This document shows positions 31,918 through 40,749 of a stretch of 64,000 bases of DNA, one piece after another (the stretch's first letter is position 1; the number at the start of each line of letters is the position of its first letter). The translations under genes and the position numbers were made by a program. The notes under the pieces are model-generated. The model ran no database searches and was not told the DNA's origin. It worked only from the letters and a program-made list of their open reading frames with translations. This stretch comes from Acidobacteriota bacterium (GTDB lineage: Bacteria > Acidobacteriota > Vicinamibacteria > Vicinamibacterales > UBA2999): assembly GCA_947465645.1 (NCBI GenBank), contig CANIBQ010000021.1:1-64000 (forward strand). The letters are read 5' to 3'.

Positions 31918-34842
31918 GTGAAAGACGAGCCCGGCACACCGGCGCTCTCCTGGTGCGACGCGCTCGAGGCGGAGTTCCACACGCTGTACGGGGCGCCGGC
32001 GATCGAGGGTCAGGGACCGGCGGATCCTGACGAACGCCTGCGCGCCGTGCACGCGCGGATCCACGGGCGCGGGCCCACCGCGCTGTGCCTGTCGGGCGGC
32101 GGCATCCGCAGCGCCACGTTCGCCCTCGGCGTGCTGCAGGGTCTCGCGCACGCCGGCGTCCTGAAGCATTTCGACTACCTCTCGACCGTGTCGGGCGGCG
32201 GCTATACCGGCGGATGGCTCACCACCTGGCTGCATCGCGAAGGACCGGCGGGGCGCGACGAGGTGATGCGCGAGCTCGATCCCGCCACCGCGGCGCAGGT
32301 CGGAGCGATCGACGAGCAGTCGCCGGTCGATCGTCTTCGCCGGACCTGCCGCTATCTCGCGCCGCGGGGCGGCGTCGTCTCGGCCGACGTCTGGTCGCTG
32401 GCGATGACGATGGCGAGGAACCTGTTGCTCAACTGGCTCGTCATCCTGCCGCTGCTGGCGGCGGTGCTGCTGCTGCCGCGCATCTATTACGCCATCGTCC
32501 ACGCGGTGGAGCAGCCCACGGAGGTCACGAAGATGTGCACGTGGGGGGACCTCGCGGGCCAGCCGCAATGGTTCCTCGTGGCGGCCACGATCGGCTTCGT
32601 CGCCTCCTCGGCGTACATCGTCCTGAACTTCGTGGGATTCGGGGGGCGATGGTCACAGGGACGCTTCCTCACGGTCTGGTTGACGTCCGTGATGGTCGGG
32701 GCGGTGGCGATGACGCTGTTCTGGTCGGCGACGCCGTGCACGCTCGACGTCTGGTCCACGCTGTTCGTCTCCGGCGTGATGCCGGCGGCCGGCTGGCTGG
32801 TGGTCGGTGGCGCCCGCAATGGCGCCCGCGGCGTTGCCCTTGCGCTGGTCTCGCTCGCCGTCCTGCTCACGACGCTATGGGTGGCCACCGGGCGGTACGT
32901 GTCCGACGTCGCGGTGCAGGATCTCATCAGGGCGCTCGGCACATTCGTCGTGCTGATCGCGATGGGGGCGCTCGCGCAACGGATCTTTGCCGGGGAGACG
33001 GTGAACGACGGCAGCGCGCTGCGGATCCGGGTGGGCGCGCGGACGATATTCGCGGCGCTCGTGTCGGGTCCCATCCTCGGCGGCGGCATCTACTGGTTCG
33101 CCACGCTTCAATTCGGATCCGGCACGGGGCTCCGCGAGTTCTACGCGGCGTTCGCCGTCCCGATCATTCTTCTGCTCGGGCTGCTCAACATCGTCGTGTT
33201 CATCGGCATCGCGAGCAGCGAGATCGACGATTCGGCGCTCGAGTGGTGGAGCCGCGCGAGCGGGTGGGTGGGGATTGCCGCGCTGCTCTGGGCGGGGGCG
33301 GGATTCCTGGTTTTCTACATGGCCGATATCATCGAGGCGGGGCTGCAAGTCCTGTCACGTGAGCTCGCCGTGGATCACCGCTCGCTCTCGGCGGTGGTCG
33401 CCTTCCTGGTGCCGCTGTTCAGCTCACTGGCGGGCCTTGCGGCGCGCGGCGCGGCCGCCGGCGCCACCGGAACCATCGCGACGCTGACGCTTACCCTGCG
33501 CGGCGTCGCCCTTCCGGCCGTGATTTTTCTGCTCTTGTCCTCGGTCGCCTGGGCGGATCTCCGGGTGATCGAAGGAATCGAGTACCACCGCGACCACAGT
33601 AGCGTCAGATGCACGCCAGAGATGGCGGCGAAGGGTGCGCTCGACGGCCCCTGCCACCCGCTGGGCGCGGGGCTCGGCGAGGTGCTGGCGCTGATGGGAG
33701 GCCTGCTGGCGTTCGGGCTCCTCATGAGCCGCATGGTACCGGTGAACCGGTTCTCGCTCCACGGCATGTATCGCCAGCGGCTGATCCGTACGTTCCTCGG
33801 CGCGTCGCGCCGCGATCGCCGCCCCAACGCCTTCACCGGCTTCGACTCGAAGGACGACATGCGCGTCCACGATCTGGCCGACGTCCGGCCGCTGCACGTC
33901 ATCAACACCACCCTCAATTCCGTCGAGTCAACGCACGTCGGGCGCCACGAGCACCAGGCCCAGTCGCTGACCTTCAGCCCGTTGCACGTCGGCAACCGGT
34001 TCGTCGGCTACCGTCCGGCCAGGGAGTACGGATCGGACGGCCCCGGTCTCGGTACCGGCATTTCGCTCGGCATGGCGCTCGCCGTCTCGGGCGCGGCCGC
34101 CAGCTCGGCGATGGGGATGTTTTCATCCAAGTCGCGGGCGTTCCTGCTGACGCTCGCCAACGCGCGCCTGGGCCTCTGGTTCGGCAACCCGCAAAGCGCG
34201 AAGACCTGGCAGCGGAGCGAACCGCCGCTGGGTGTCGAACCGCTTGCGCGCGAGATGCTGGGGTTGACGACCGATCACAACCCGTACGTCTATTTATCCG
34301 ACGGCGGACACTACGAGAACCTGGCGTTGTGGGAGATGGTGGCGCGGCGCTGCCGCTTCATCGTGATCTCCGACGCCGGGTGCGATCCGAAATATGCGTT
34401 CGACGATCTGTCGAACGCGGTGCGGCGGATTCGGCTGGATCTCGGGATCCCGATCTTCTTCCCGCCGCTGTCCCAATCCCGGGAAGGGCAGGGCCGTACC
34501 AACCAGCATGGCGCCATTGGCACCATCAGGTACAGCGCGGTCGACGGCCCTGGCGCACCGGATGGCACGATCCTTTACCTCAAGGCCACGCTGTCGGGCG
34601 ACGAGCCGGTGGACGTGCGGAACTTCTCGGCAGCCGATCCGCTCTTTCCCCACGACTCGACCGCCAACCAGTTCTTCGACGAGGCGCGGTTCGAGAGCTA
34701 TCGCCTGCTCGGATTCCACACGGTGCTGTCCGTGACGGGGGGCATGCAGGGAATCGACAGCCCCGAAGCGCTGTGCACGCTCGCCAGGGGGGTGCTGCGC
34801 GGGGGCGTCCCGGGCGCAACGACGGAGGTTGCCAGCGCGTGA
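31918..34842 (+). CDS. Patatin-like phospholipase with membrane-spanning middle region
   Basis: 974 residues from GTG 31918, four bases after the cytochrome stop. Patatin pieces are split. The oxyanion loop LSGGGIRSATFALGVLQGL (58-76) and nucleophile Ser92 in STVSGGGYTG lie at the N-terminus. The catalytic Asp795 lies in LSDGGHYENLALWEM near the C-terminus. Between them (about 165-620) are at least ten hydrophobic segments, e.g. NWLVILPLLAAVLLLPRIYY and VIFLLLSSVAWADL. Ser/Asp dyad lipid acyl hydrolase activity is expected; a membrane domain inserted between catalytic halves is notable. Confidence 0.87.
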   Translation: MKDEPGTPALSWCDALEAEFHTLYGAPAIEGQGPADPDERLRAVHARIHGRGPTALCLSGGGIRSATFALGVLQGLAHAGVLKHFDYLSTVSGGGYTGGWLTTWLHREGPAGRDEVMRELDPATAAQVGAIDEQSPVDRLRRTCRYLAPRGGVVSADVWSLAMTMARNLLLNWLVILPLLAAVLLLPRIYYAIVHAVEQPTEVTKMCTWGDLAGQPQWFLVAATIGFVASSAYIVLNFVGFGGRWSQGRFLTVWLTSVMVGAVAMTLFWSATPCTLDVWSTLFVSGVMPAAGWLVVGGARNGARGVALALVSLAVLLTTLWVATGRYVSDVAVQDLIRALGTFVVLIAMGALAQRIFAGETVNDGSALRIRVGARTIFAALVSGPILGGGIYWFATLQFGSGTGLREFYAAFAVPIILLLGLLNIVVFIGIASSEIDDSALEWWSRASGWVGIAALLWAGAGFLVFYMADIIEAGLQVLSRELAVDHRSLSAVVAFLVPLFSSLAGLAARGAAAGATGTIATLTLTLRGVALPAVIFLLLSSVAWADLRVIEGIEYHRDHSSVRCTPEMAAKGALDGPCHPLGAGLGEVLALMGGLLAFGLLMSRMVPVNRFSLHGMYRQRLIRTFLGASRRDRRPNAFTGFDSKDDMRVHDLADVRPLHVINTTLNSVESTHVGRHEHQAQSLTFSPLHVGNRFVGYRPAREYGSDGPGLGTGISLGMALAVSGAAASSAMGMFSSKSRAFLLTLANARLGLWFGNPQSAKTWQRSEPPLGVEPLAREMLGLTTDHNPYVYLSDGGHYENLALWEMVARRCRFIVISDAGCDPKYAFDDLSNAVRRIRLDLGIPIFFPPLSQSREGQGRTNQHGAIGTIRYSAVDGPGAPDGTILYLKATLSGDEPVDVRNFSAADPLFPHDSTANQFFDEARFESYRLLGFHTVLSVTGGMQGIDSPEALCTLARGVLRGGVPGATTEVASA

Positions 34843-34858
34843 ATCGCGACCGGGAGGG

Positions 34859-35482
34859 TCAGCGCCTCTTGTAGGAGACCGACATCCCTTCGCCCGACGG
34901 GGAGACGATGGTCGTGAAGAGGCGGGGGTGCGTGAGGATGGTCTGGAGGAATGGCTCCATCTCGGTCTTCTTGTTGACCACGTTGTGTGCCACGAACACG
35001 CCGCCCGGGTCGAGCCGCGGGTAGACCAGCTCGAAGAATTTCTTGTAGTCCGGCTTCCACGCATCCAGGAACACGAAGTCGAACGACCGCGACAGCTTCG
35101 CGACGTGCACGAAGGCGTCGGCGTGAACGACCGTCACCACGTCGTTGAGCCCGGCCTTGCGGATGTTGTCTGCGGCCTCCCTGGCCCGCTTCGGGTCGTA
35201 CTCGACCGCCGTGACGTGCCCGCCGGTTTCACGCGCGCCAAGCCCGAGCCATATCCCGCTGTAGCCGCTCGCCGCGCCAATCTCGAGAATCGATTTCGCC
35301 CCCTGCGTGGCGATCAGCACGCGCAGGAACCGGCCATCCTCCTCGGAGACGGCCAGTTGACCCCTGTCCGCCCCCTTGATGCTCTTCAGGAGGGTGTCGA
35401 TCTGAGGGGTGACCCCGACGGACTGCGCCGCGGTCGACGCCACGAGCCAGAGGAGAAGAGCAGGGACGGTCAGCAGGCGCAT
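34859..35482 (-). CDS. O-methyltransferase (SAM-dependent, COMT-like), exported form
   Basis: 207 residues from ATG 35482. The N-terminus is a signal peptide (LLTVPALLLWLVASTAAQ). The class I core has SILEIGAASGYSGIWLGLGA, HVTAVEYDPKRAREAADNIR, ADAFVHVAKL, FDFVFLDAWKPDYKKFFELV, and DPGGVFVAHNVVN; the FLDAWK Asp and the AHNV Asn match the metal site of family 3 O-methyltransferases. As with the protein at 25199, a signal on a SAM enzyme is odd. It follows hemY by 8 bp on the same strand. Confidence 0.85.
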   Translation of the reverse strand: MRLLTVPALLLWLVASTAAQSVGVTPQIDTLLKSIKGADRGQLAVSEEDGRFLRVLIATQGAKSILEIGAASGYSGIWLGLGARETGGHVTAVEYDPKRAREAADNIRKAGLNDVVTVVHADAFVHVAKLSRSFDFVFLDAWKPDYKKFFELVYPRLDPGGVFVAHNVVNKKTEMEPFLQTILTHPRLFTTIVSPSGEGMSVSYKRR

Positions 35483-35490
35483 GGGGAATT

Positions 35491-36876
35491 CTAGCGCGGC
35501 GCGGCGAGGTACGCGGCCGCGCGCGTGGCCGTTTCCCGCGCATCGGCGATGCAATCGGGTATGCCGATGGCGCGGAATCCGCTCCCGGTCAGAAACATCC
35601 CGGGAATCGAGGACATGCGCTGGTCGATGGTCGCGACGCGTTCGAGGTGACCGACCTCGTACTGGGGGCTCTGGCGCGTCCAGCGGCACAGCCGCGAGAA
35701 CAGCGGCGGGCCGTCGATATCGAGCGTCTCCTCGAGGGCGTCGCGCGCCTGCTCGACCAGTTCCTCGTCGCTCCGCTCCAGGCGGTGCGGGTCGCGGCCG
35801 CCTCCCAGGAAGGCGCGGACCAGCGCATGGCCCTCGGGGGCGCGGCCGGGCCACTTCGACGTCACCCACGTGGCGGCAAGCAGCGGGCTGCGCTCCACGC
35901 GCGGCACCACGAATCCCGAGCCACGCATCGGATGGCGGATCTGATCGCGCCGGTAGCCGAAGGCGACCGTCGCGGTGGACGCGTACGGAACCCCATCACA
36001 CAGCGCCGCCACGGTCGTATCGAATGCCCGGAGCAGGTTGCCCGCCACGTACGCCGGGACCGCCAGGATCACCGCCCGGGCGCGAATGCTCGCGCCTTCG
36101 GTGTCGACGATGTAGGTGTCGGCGCGCCTGATGTCGGTGACGCGGGCGGAGACCGTCACGGCGTCGGCGCCGAGGCTGCCTGCCAGCACGTCGACGAGCT
36201 CTCCGACGCCGCCAGGCAGCGAGACGAATGCGCCCTGTGCGGAGGGTGTGACGCGGATCGCGCGCAACGACCGGATCACGCTGCCCGCCTGCCGCTCGGC
36301 CTCGACCAGCCGCGGAAAGAGTGCTCGCATCGAGAGCGTGTCCGCGTTCCCGGCGTGGATCCCCGCCAGCAGCGGCTCCGCGAGGTAGTCCACCGCCTCG
36401 TCGCCGAAGCGGCGGCGCACGAACGCGGCAATGGTTTCATCGTCGCCGGACCCGCGCGGCACGATCGCTTCGCAGGCCATCCGGAGCTTGCCGCCCCACG
36501 TGAACAGCGGCGAACGCGCGAGCGCGGCCACGCCGAGGGGAAATCCGAGAAAGGAGCCTTCGACGATCTGATGGAGCTCGCCGTCCCGCATCACGTACGC
36601 CGTCCGCGGCGTCAGCGTGGAGACGAGCCGATCCGCGATGCCGAGCTCGCGGCAGAGACTGACCGCCGCGGGCTTCTGGACGAGGAGTGAATCAGGACCG
36701 CCGTCGATCACCCATCCGTCGAAGCGCTCGGTGACGATCACGCCCCCGGGGCGGGACGACGCTTCGAGGACGCGCGCCTGCAGCCCGCGCCGCTGCAGCT
36801 CGTAGGCCGCCGCCAGGCCGGCGATGCCGCCGCCGACAACCGCCACGTCCAAAACCGAACCGGCGGGGGCGTTCAC
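35491..36876 (-). CDS. hemY: Protoporphyrinogen oxidase (HemY type)
   Basis: 461 residues. The FAD motif VVGGGIAGLAAAYELQRRGL opens the protein after a short lead, followed by RPGGVIVTERFDGWVIDGGP and LRALFPRLVEAER. The C-terminal GGRDPHRLERSDEELVEQA and GSGFRAIGIPDCIADARETA complete the amine-oxidase-type fold. It oxidises protoporphyrinogen IX (or coproporphyrinogen III in the coproporphyrin route) using oxygen; which route applies depends on hemH/hemQ outside the window. It is the second gene after hemE, separated by a 117-bp inverted-repeat region. Confidence 0.92.
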   Translation of the reverse strand: MNAPAGSVLDVAVVGGGIAGLAAAYELQRRGLQARVLEASSRPGGVIVTERFDGWVIDGGPDSLLVQKPAAVSLCRELGIADRLVSTLTPRTAYVMRDGELHQIVEGSFLGFPLGVAALARSPLFTWGGKLRMACEAIVPRGSGDDETIAAFVRRRFGDEAVDYLAEPLLAGIHAGNADTLSMRALFPRLVEAERQAGSVIRSLRAIRVTPSAQGAFVSLPGGVGELVDVLAGSLGADAVTVSARVTDIRRADTYIVDTEGASIRARAVILAVPAYVAGNLLRAFDTTVAALCDGVPYASTATVAFGYRRDQIRHPMRGSGFVVPRVERSPLLAATWVTSKWPGRAPEGHALVRAFLGGGRDPHRLERSDEELVEQARDALEETLDIDGPPLFSRLCRWTRQSPQYEVGHLERVATIDQRMSSIPGMFLTGSGFRAIGIPDCIADARETATRAAAYLAAPR

Positions 36877-36885
36877 GCTTCCGAG

Positions 36886-36986
36886 TTCTCGCTTCTCGGT
36901 TCGTGTTCAGGTTCGATGTTGATGTTCATTCGACGTTCGGACGAACCGGAACACGAACCGAGCACGGAGAACTGAGAACCAAGAAC
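36886..36986. repeat. TTCGTGT-type inverted repeat between hemE and hemY
   Basis: The left arm 36886-36915 has TCGGTTCGTGTTCAGGTTCG. The right arm 36942-36986 has its imperfect complement CGAACCGGAACACGAACCGA and a further CTGAGAACCAAGAAC. It could attenuate or process the hemE-hemY transcript. Confidence 0.65.
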
Positions 36987-36993
36987 AGGGGCG

Positions 36994-38031
36994 TCACGTC
37001 GCGTTCCGCCGTGACGCCGAGTGGACGTATTGCGCGAGCATCTGCACGTGTTCGACCGGCGTGCTCGGCAGGATGCCGTGCCCGAGGTTGAAGATGTGCC
37101 CGGGCCGACCGCCGACGCGGGCGAGGATGTCGTCGGTCTGGCTGAACATCCGCGCCGTCGGGCCGAGCAGCAGCGTCGGATCGAGGTTGCCCTGGACCGC
37201 GTGGTCGTGGCCGATGCGGTCCCAGGCCGTGTCGATCGGGCTGCGCCAGTCCACCCCGATCACGTCGCCGCCTGCCTCGCGCAGGTCCTCGAGGATCGTC
37301 GCCGTGCCGGTGCCGAAATGAATCGTCGGTACGCGCCCGCCGATCGCCTGGAAGATCTTCTGCGTGTGGGGCAGCGCGAACTCGCGGTAGTCGGCGGAGC
37401 TGAGCGTGCCGACCCACGAATCGAAAATCTGCACCGCATCCACGCCGGCGTCGATTTGCGCGACCATGTAGTCGCCGATGACGGTGGCGAAGGTGTCACA
37501 GAGGCGGTGCCAGGCCTCGGGATGGCCGTACATCAGGGACTTGGTGCGCGCGAAATTGTTCGAATGGCCGCCTTCGATGGCGTACGAGGCGAGCGTGAAC
37601 GGCGCCCCGCCGAAACCGATCAGCGGCAGCCGGCCGGCCAGCTCGCCCTGGATGAGGCCGATCGCTTCGAGCACGTGCGACAGCGACTCGCGCGGTTCGA
37701 AAATCTTCAGGCGGTCGATGTCTTCGGGCGATTCGATCGGCTTCTCGATCTGCGGCCCTTCTCCCTTGATGAAGTCGAAGGGCAGTCCCATCGGCTCGAG
37801 CGGCAGGAGCAGGTCGGAGAAGAGGATCGCGGCGTCGACCTCGATGCGCCGCAGCGGCTGCAGCGTGACCTCGGTCGCCAGATCCGGGATCCGGCAGATC
37901 TCGAGGAGGGAATGACGCTCGCGGAGCGCGCGGTACTCCGCCATGTAGCGGCCGGCCTGCCGCATGAACCAGACAGGGGTGGCATCAACCGGCTCGCGCC
38001 GGCAGGCGTTCAGAAACCGTGAGTTGTGCAC
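36994..38031 (-). CDS. hemE: Uroporphyrinogen decarboxylase
   Basis: 345 residues, full length. The N-terminal substrate-binding signature PVWFMRQAGRYMAEYRALRE is intact, with ILFSDLLLPLEPMGLPFDFI, GFGGAPFTLASYAIEGG, and DAVQIFDSWVG. It converts uroporphyrinogen III to coproporphyrinogen III by removing four carboxyl groups in the cytoplasm. HemY lies downstream; the response regulator gene ends 4 bp upstream, so all three may share a transcript. Confidence 0.96.
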   Translation of the reverse strand: MHNSRFLNACRREPVDATPVWFMRQAGRYMAEYRALRERHSLLEICRIPDLATEVTLQPLRRIEVDAAILFSDLLLPLEPMGLPFDFIKGEGPQIEKPIESPEDIDRLKIFEPRESLSHVLEAIGLIQGELAGRLPLIGFGGAPFTLASYAIEGGHSNNFARTKSLMYGHPEAWHRLCDTFATVIGDYMVAQIDAGVDAVQIFDSWVGTLSSADYREFALPHTQKIFQAIGGRVPTIHFGTGTATILEDLREAGGDVIGVDWRSPIDTAWDRIGHDHAVQGNLDPTLLLGPTARMFSQTDDILARVGGRPGHIFNLGHGILPSTPVEHVQMLAQYVHSASRRNAT

Positions 38032-38035
38032 AGGG

Positions 38036-38437
38036 TTATTCGCTGACCGTGATGTTGAGGAGCTCGCGCGCGAGGGTGACGAGCTCTTCGAGCCAGAGCG
38101 GCTTGTAGCGCAGCTCGGCGCCCAGCGCCTTGATTTCGGCAGCCTGCGCTTCGTCGAGGTAGTAGTCCCCGGTCACGATCGCGACCGGCGTATTCGTCAG
38201 GCCCGGGATCTCGCGAATGGCGCGCAGGAACTGGAGGCCGCTGGTCAGCGGCATCCGCAGATCGAGAATCACCGCGTGCGGACGATGCGTCTGCGCGAGG
38301 CCAAGGCCCTCGTCGGCCGAGAGCGCGGCCCAGACCTCGTAGCCCTCGAGGCGCAGCATTCGCGAAAACGTGTCGGTGACGCTGATATCGTCGTCGACGA
38401 TCAGGACGCGGGGGGCAGATTCAGGGGGAGAAGGCAC
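38036..38437 (-). CDS. Single-domain response regulator
   Basis: 133 residues, a lone receiver domain. The acidic pocket is in VLIVDDDISV, the phosphorylated Asp in HAVILDLRMPL, the switch Thr in VAIVTGDYY, and the Lys in LRYKPLWLEEL. There is no output domain, so it must act through protein partners. No sensor kinase is adjacent. Its stop lies 4 bp before hemE, which could link its expression to haem synthesis, though a functional tie is not shown. Confidence 0.92.
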   Translation of the reverse strand: MPSPPESAPRVLIVDDDISVTDTFSRMLRLEGYEVWAALSADEGLGLAQTHRPHAVILDLRMPLTSGLQFLRAIREIPGLTNTPVAIVTGDYYLDEAQAAEIKALGAELRYKPLWLEELVTLARELLNITVSE

Positions 38438-38597
38438 GGCTCATTGTCTTGCCCGACTGATCGATCGTCAAGGTTTAGCACACGGTCGATGCCCCTAATT
38501 CGCGGGGCGCCGGCAATCTCGTGCTATATTCACCCGGTTTAGGGCCGGGTTTTGCCCGGTTTTGCGGCAAGTTTACGCTCCGAGGAGACATCCACTA

Positions 38598-39395
38598 GTG
38601 AGTCCCATCCTCGTGCGGCCCGTGCGCGAGCAGCTCGAGCACGACCGGGTCATTCGCCTGCTACAGGCGAAATATAAGAGAAAATTCGAAGTCGGTATCA
38701 ATCCTGGCAACGAGCAGACGACCCCGGTCGGCACGGGGACGGCGGCTTGGTACCCCGATTTGGTCCTGCAGTCCGCCGACAAAGCGCGGAAACTGCTTGG
38801 CGTGGTTGAGGTGGAGACCGCTGAGTCGGTGAACCACCTGGAAGCAATGTCGCAGTGGGCGACGTTCTCCAAGTTCCGCGTGCCGTTTCATCTCTACGTC
38901 CCGCAATCGATGATCGATCCGGCCCGTCGCCTCTGCACCGACCTCCAGGTGTCGGTAGCGGAAGTCTGGATGTACAACCTGCTCGGCGATCAGATGCGCT
39001 TCACGCTGGTGCAGCGGGCGCAGGGGTCGGAGGGCAAGCCGCGTTCGTCAGCCGGCGGTGAGCGGAAGGCCGAGAAAGCCCGGCCTGCACCGAAGGCTGA
39101 AAAGGCTCGCCCCGCAGTATCTGCAACGAAGGCGTCTGCGGCGAAGGCCTCTCCATCGAAGGCGCCCGCACCGAAGGCGTCTTCATCGAAGGGTGAGAAA
39201 CCTCGTCCCGCATCGACGAAGACCGCCGCGGCTCGACCCGTGCGGCGTGCGGCGCCGGCCGTCGTGCCGCCCCGTCGAAAGGTGGCAGTTCCGAAGGCGG
39301 CCGCCAGGGCCAAGCCGGCCGGCCGCGCCCGGGAGGCAGCCGCGAAGAAAACGGCGAAGACGTACGGTTCGTCCAGATCTCAGAAACGCAAGTAG
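38598..39395 (+). CDS. Conserved unknown with nuclease-like core and H1-like basic tail
   Basis: 265 residues from GTG 38598, with GAGGAGA upstream and a TATATT box at 38525. Residues 1-145 form a compact domain; AWYPDLVLQ (Pro53-Asp54) followed by LLGVVEVETAESVN (Glu71, Glu73) recalls the PD-(D/E)XK nuclease pattern, but the usual Lys is replaced by Glu. Residues 150-265 are a Lys/Ala/Pro-rich tail with KASAAKASPSKAPAPKAS repeats, like histone H1 or bacterial HU-tails. DNA binding is likely from charge; catalysis is doubtful. The next gene starts 5 bp on. Confidence 0.65.
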   Translation: MSPILVRPVREQLEHDRVIRLLQAKYKRKFEVGINPGNEQTTPVGTGTAAWYPDLVLQSADKARKLLGVVEVETAESVNHLEAMSQWATFSKFRVPFHLYVPQSMIDPARRLCTDLQVSVAEVWMYNLLGDQMRFTLVQRAQGSEGKPRSSAGGERKAEKARPAPKAEKARPAVSATKASAAKASPSKAPAPKASSSKGEKPRPASTKTAAARPVRRAAPAVVPPRRKVAVPKAAARAKPAGRAREAAAKKTAKTYGSSRSQKRK

Positions 39396-39400
39396 CGCTC

Positions 39401-40135
39401 GTGCCCTTCCTTCGCGTCATCCGGGACAAGCGCGGGTACGAGACGACCTACCTGATGCACTGGTACCGGGAGGGCGGCCGCCAGCGATCGCGCATCCTCT
39501 ACGTCTTCCGCACGCCCGGCGGGGTGCAGGTGGGGCGCAGTGCGCTCGACCCCGACGTCCTCCGCCAGCTCGAAGTCCAGCACCCTGACATTGCCTTCGA
39601 CTGGAAGGCCGTGCGCGAGAACCAGCAGGTGGTCGAGCCTCCGCCCCCCGACCTTCGGCGTCAGCGGAAGCCGCGGCGCGGGGAGGGAGAAGGGAAGCCC
39701 GAGGAGCCGGCGGCCGCGTCACCGCGCCCTGCGCCGCCGCCGCGCGCCGCGGCCCCGTCACCCCAATCGCCGGCGCGGCCAGCGGTGCCGTCGGCCATCG
39801 CCGGCGCGACGCCAGAAGAGCAGGTCGCGTTCCTCGCGGAGTGGTACCCGCAACTGCGCGATCGCATCCCGCAGCGCTCCGCAGACACCGTGCGCCAGGA
39901 GACGCTGCTGGCCCTCGCCGAGCGCCTCAACCCGGCGGCGTGGACCGATGCGGACCAGGTCACCGCCGGTCTGGTCCAGGCTGCGGAAGCGCTGGAGCGG
40001 CTGTCGCACGTGTTCGCGAAACGGCGCCGGCGGCCGCGCCGCCCCGCCTCCTCGACGGCTCCCGGTTCCGACTCGCCCCGTCCCGATCCGCCGTCCCCCG
40101 CCGTCCCGGATCCCTCCTCATCGTCCGATCAGTGA
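39401..40135 (+). CDS. Conserved hypothetical protein with Pro-rich linker
   Basis: 244 residues from GTG 39401. The N-terminal 75 residues (FLRVIRDKRGYETTYLMHWY, RSRILYVFRTPGGVQVGR) form a small basic domain. A Pro/Ala/Arg-rich linker follows (about 85-130). A helical domain (ATPEEQVAFLAEWYPQLRDR, AERLNPAAWTDADQVTAGLV) ends in a basic patch KRRRRPRR and a Ser/Pro tail. No known family was recognised. Tight spacing with the upstream basic-tailed protein and one-base overlap with the TVP38 gene mark a three-gene unit. Confidence 0.6.
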   Translation: MPFLRVIRDKRGYETTYLMHWYREGGRQRSRILYVFRTPGGVQVGRSALDPDVLRQLEVQHPDIAFDWKAVRENQQVVEPPPPDLRRQRKPRRGEGEGKPEEPAAASPRPAPPPRAAAPSPQSPARPAVPSAIAGATPEEQVAFLAEWYPQLRDRIPQRSADTVRQETLLALAERLNPAAWTDADQVTAGLVQAAEALERLSHVFAKRRRRPRRPASSTAPGSDSPRPDPPSPAVPDPSSSSDQ

Positions 40136-40749
40136 TGCAGTGGCTGACAGCCATCGTGCTCCGCATCGCGGAGCTCGGGGCATGGGGACCCATTCTGTTC
40201 GTTGCCCTGTATGCGGTCGTGGCGATCCCGCCGGGGGCGCCGGCGTTTCTGCTGACGGTGGCGGCGGGCGCGCTCTTCGGCGTCTGGTGGGGGACCACGC
40301 TCGTGTTCATCGGCGCGTCCCTCGGTGCGTCGGCGGCATATGCCGTCTCCGTACGTGTGTCGCGCACCAGGATGATGGGATGGATGGACCGCGACCCGCG
40401 TGTCTCCGCCGTTCGCGGCGCGGTTGCCGGGGAAGGCGCCTGGGTGCAGTTCCTGCTGCGCCTCTCGCCGCTGGTGCCCTTTACTCTCCTGAACTACGCG
40501 CTGGGCCTGAGCGGCGTGGCCTACCGCGACTTCCTGGTCGCGTTGGTCGGAATGCTTCCGGCAATCGTGATGTACACGTATTACGGCAAGGTCGTCGGTG
40601 ACGTCGCGGCGCTTGCCGCCGGCGTCGCGCCCCCGCGCGGTCCGCTGTACTACGCGTCGCTGGGGGTCGGGCTGGTCGCGATCCTGGTCTCGACGACGAT
40701 GATTACGCGGGCGGCGCGGCGAGCGATCGAGAAGCAGCGCCGTCGATAA
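40135..40749 (+). CDS. TVP38/TMEM64 (DedA-related) membrane protein
   Basis: 204 residues; ATG 40135 overlaps the previous stop (TGATG). It has the VTT-domain layout: a first helix WGPILFVALYAVVAIPPGAP, a re-entrant GALFGVWWGTTLVFIGASLG with ASAAYAVS, and the conserved FLLRLSPLVPFTLLNYALGL followed by FLVALVGMLPAIVMYTYYGK. Members are lipid scramblases or polyprenyl-phosphate flippases of the inner membrane. The last 47 bases overlap the end of the convergent pgl gene. Confidence 0.9.
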   Translation: MQWLTAIVLRIAELGAWGPILFVALYAVVAIPPGAPAFLLTVAAGALFGVWWGTTLVFIGASLGASAAYAVSVRVSRTRMMGWMDRDPRVSAVRGAVAGEGAWVQFLLRLSPLVPFTLLNYALGLSGVAYRDFLVALVGMLPAIVMYTYYGKVVGDVAALAAGVAPPRGPLYYASLGVGLVAILVSTTMITRAARRAIEKQRRR

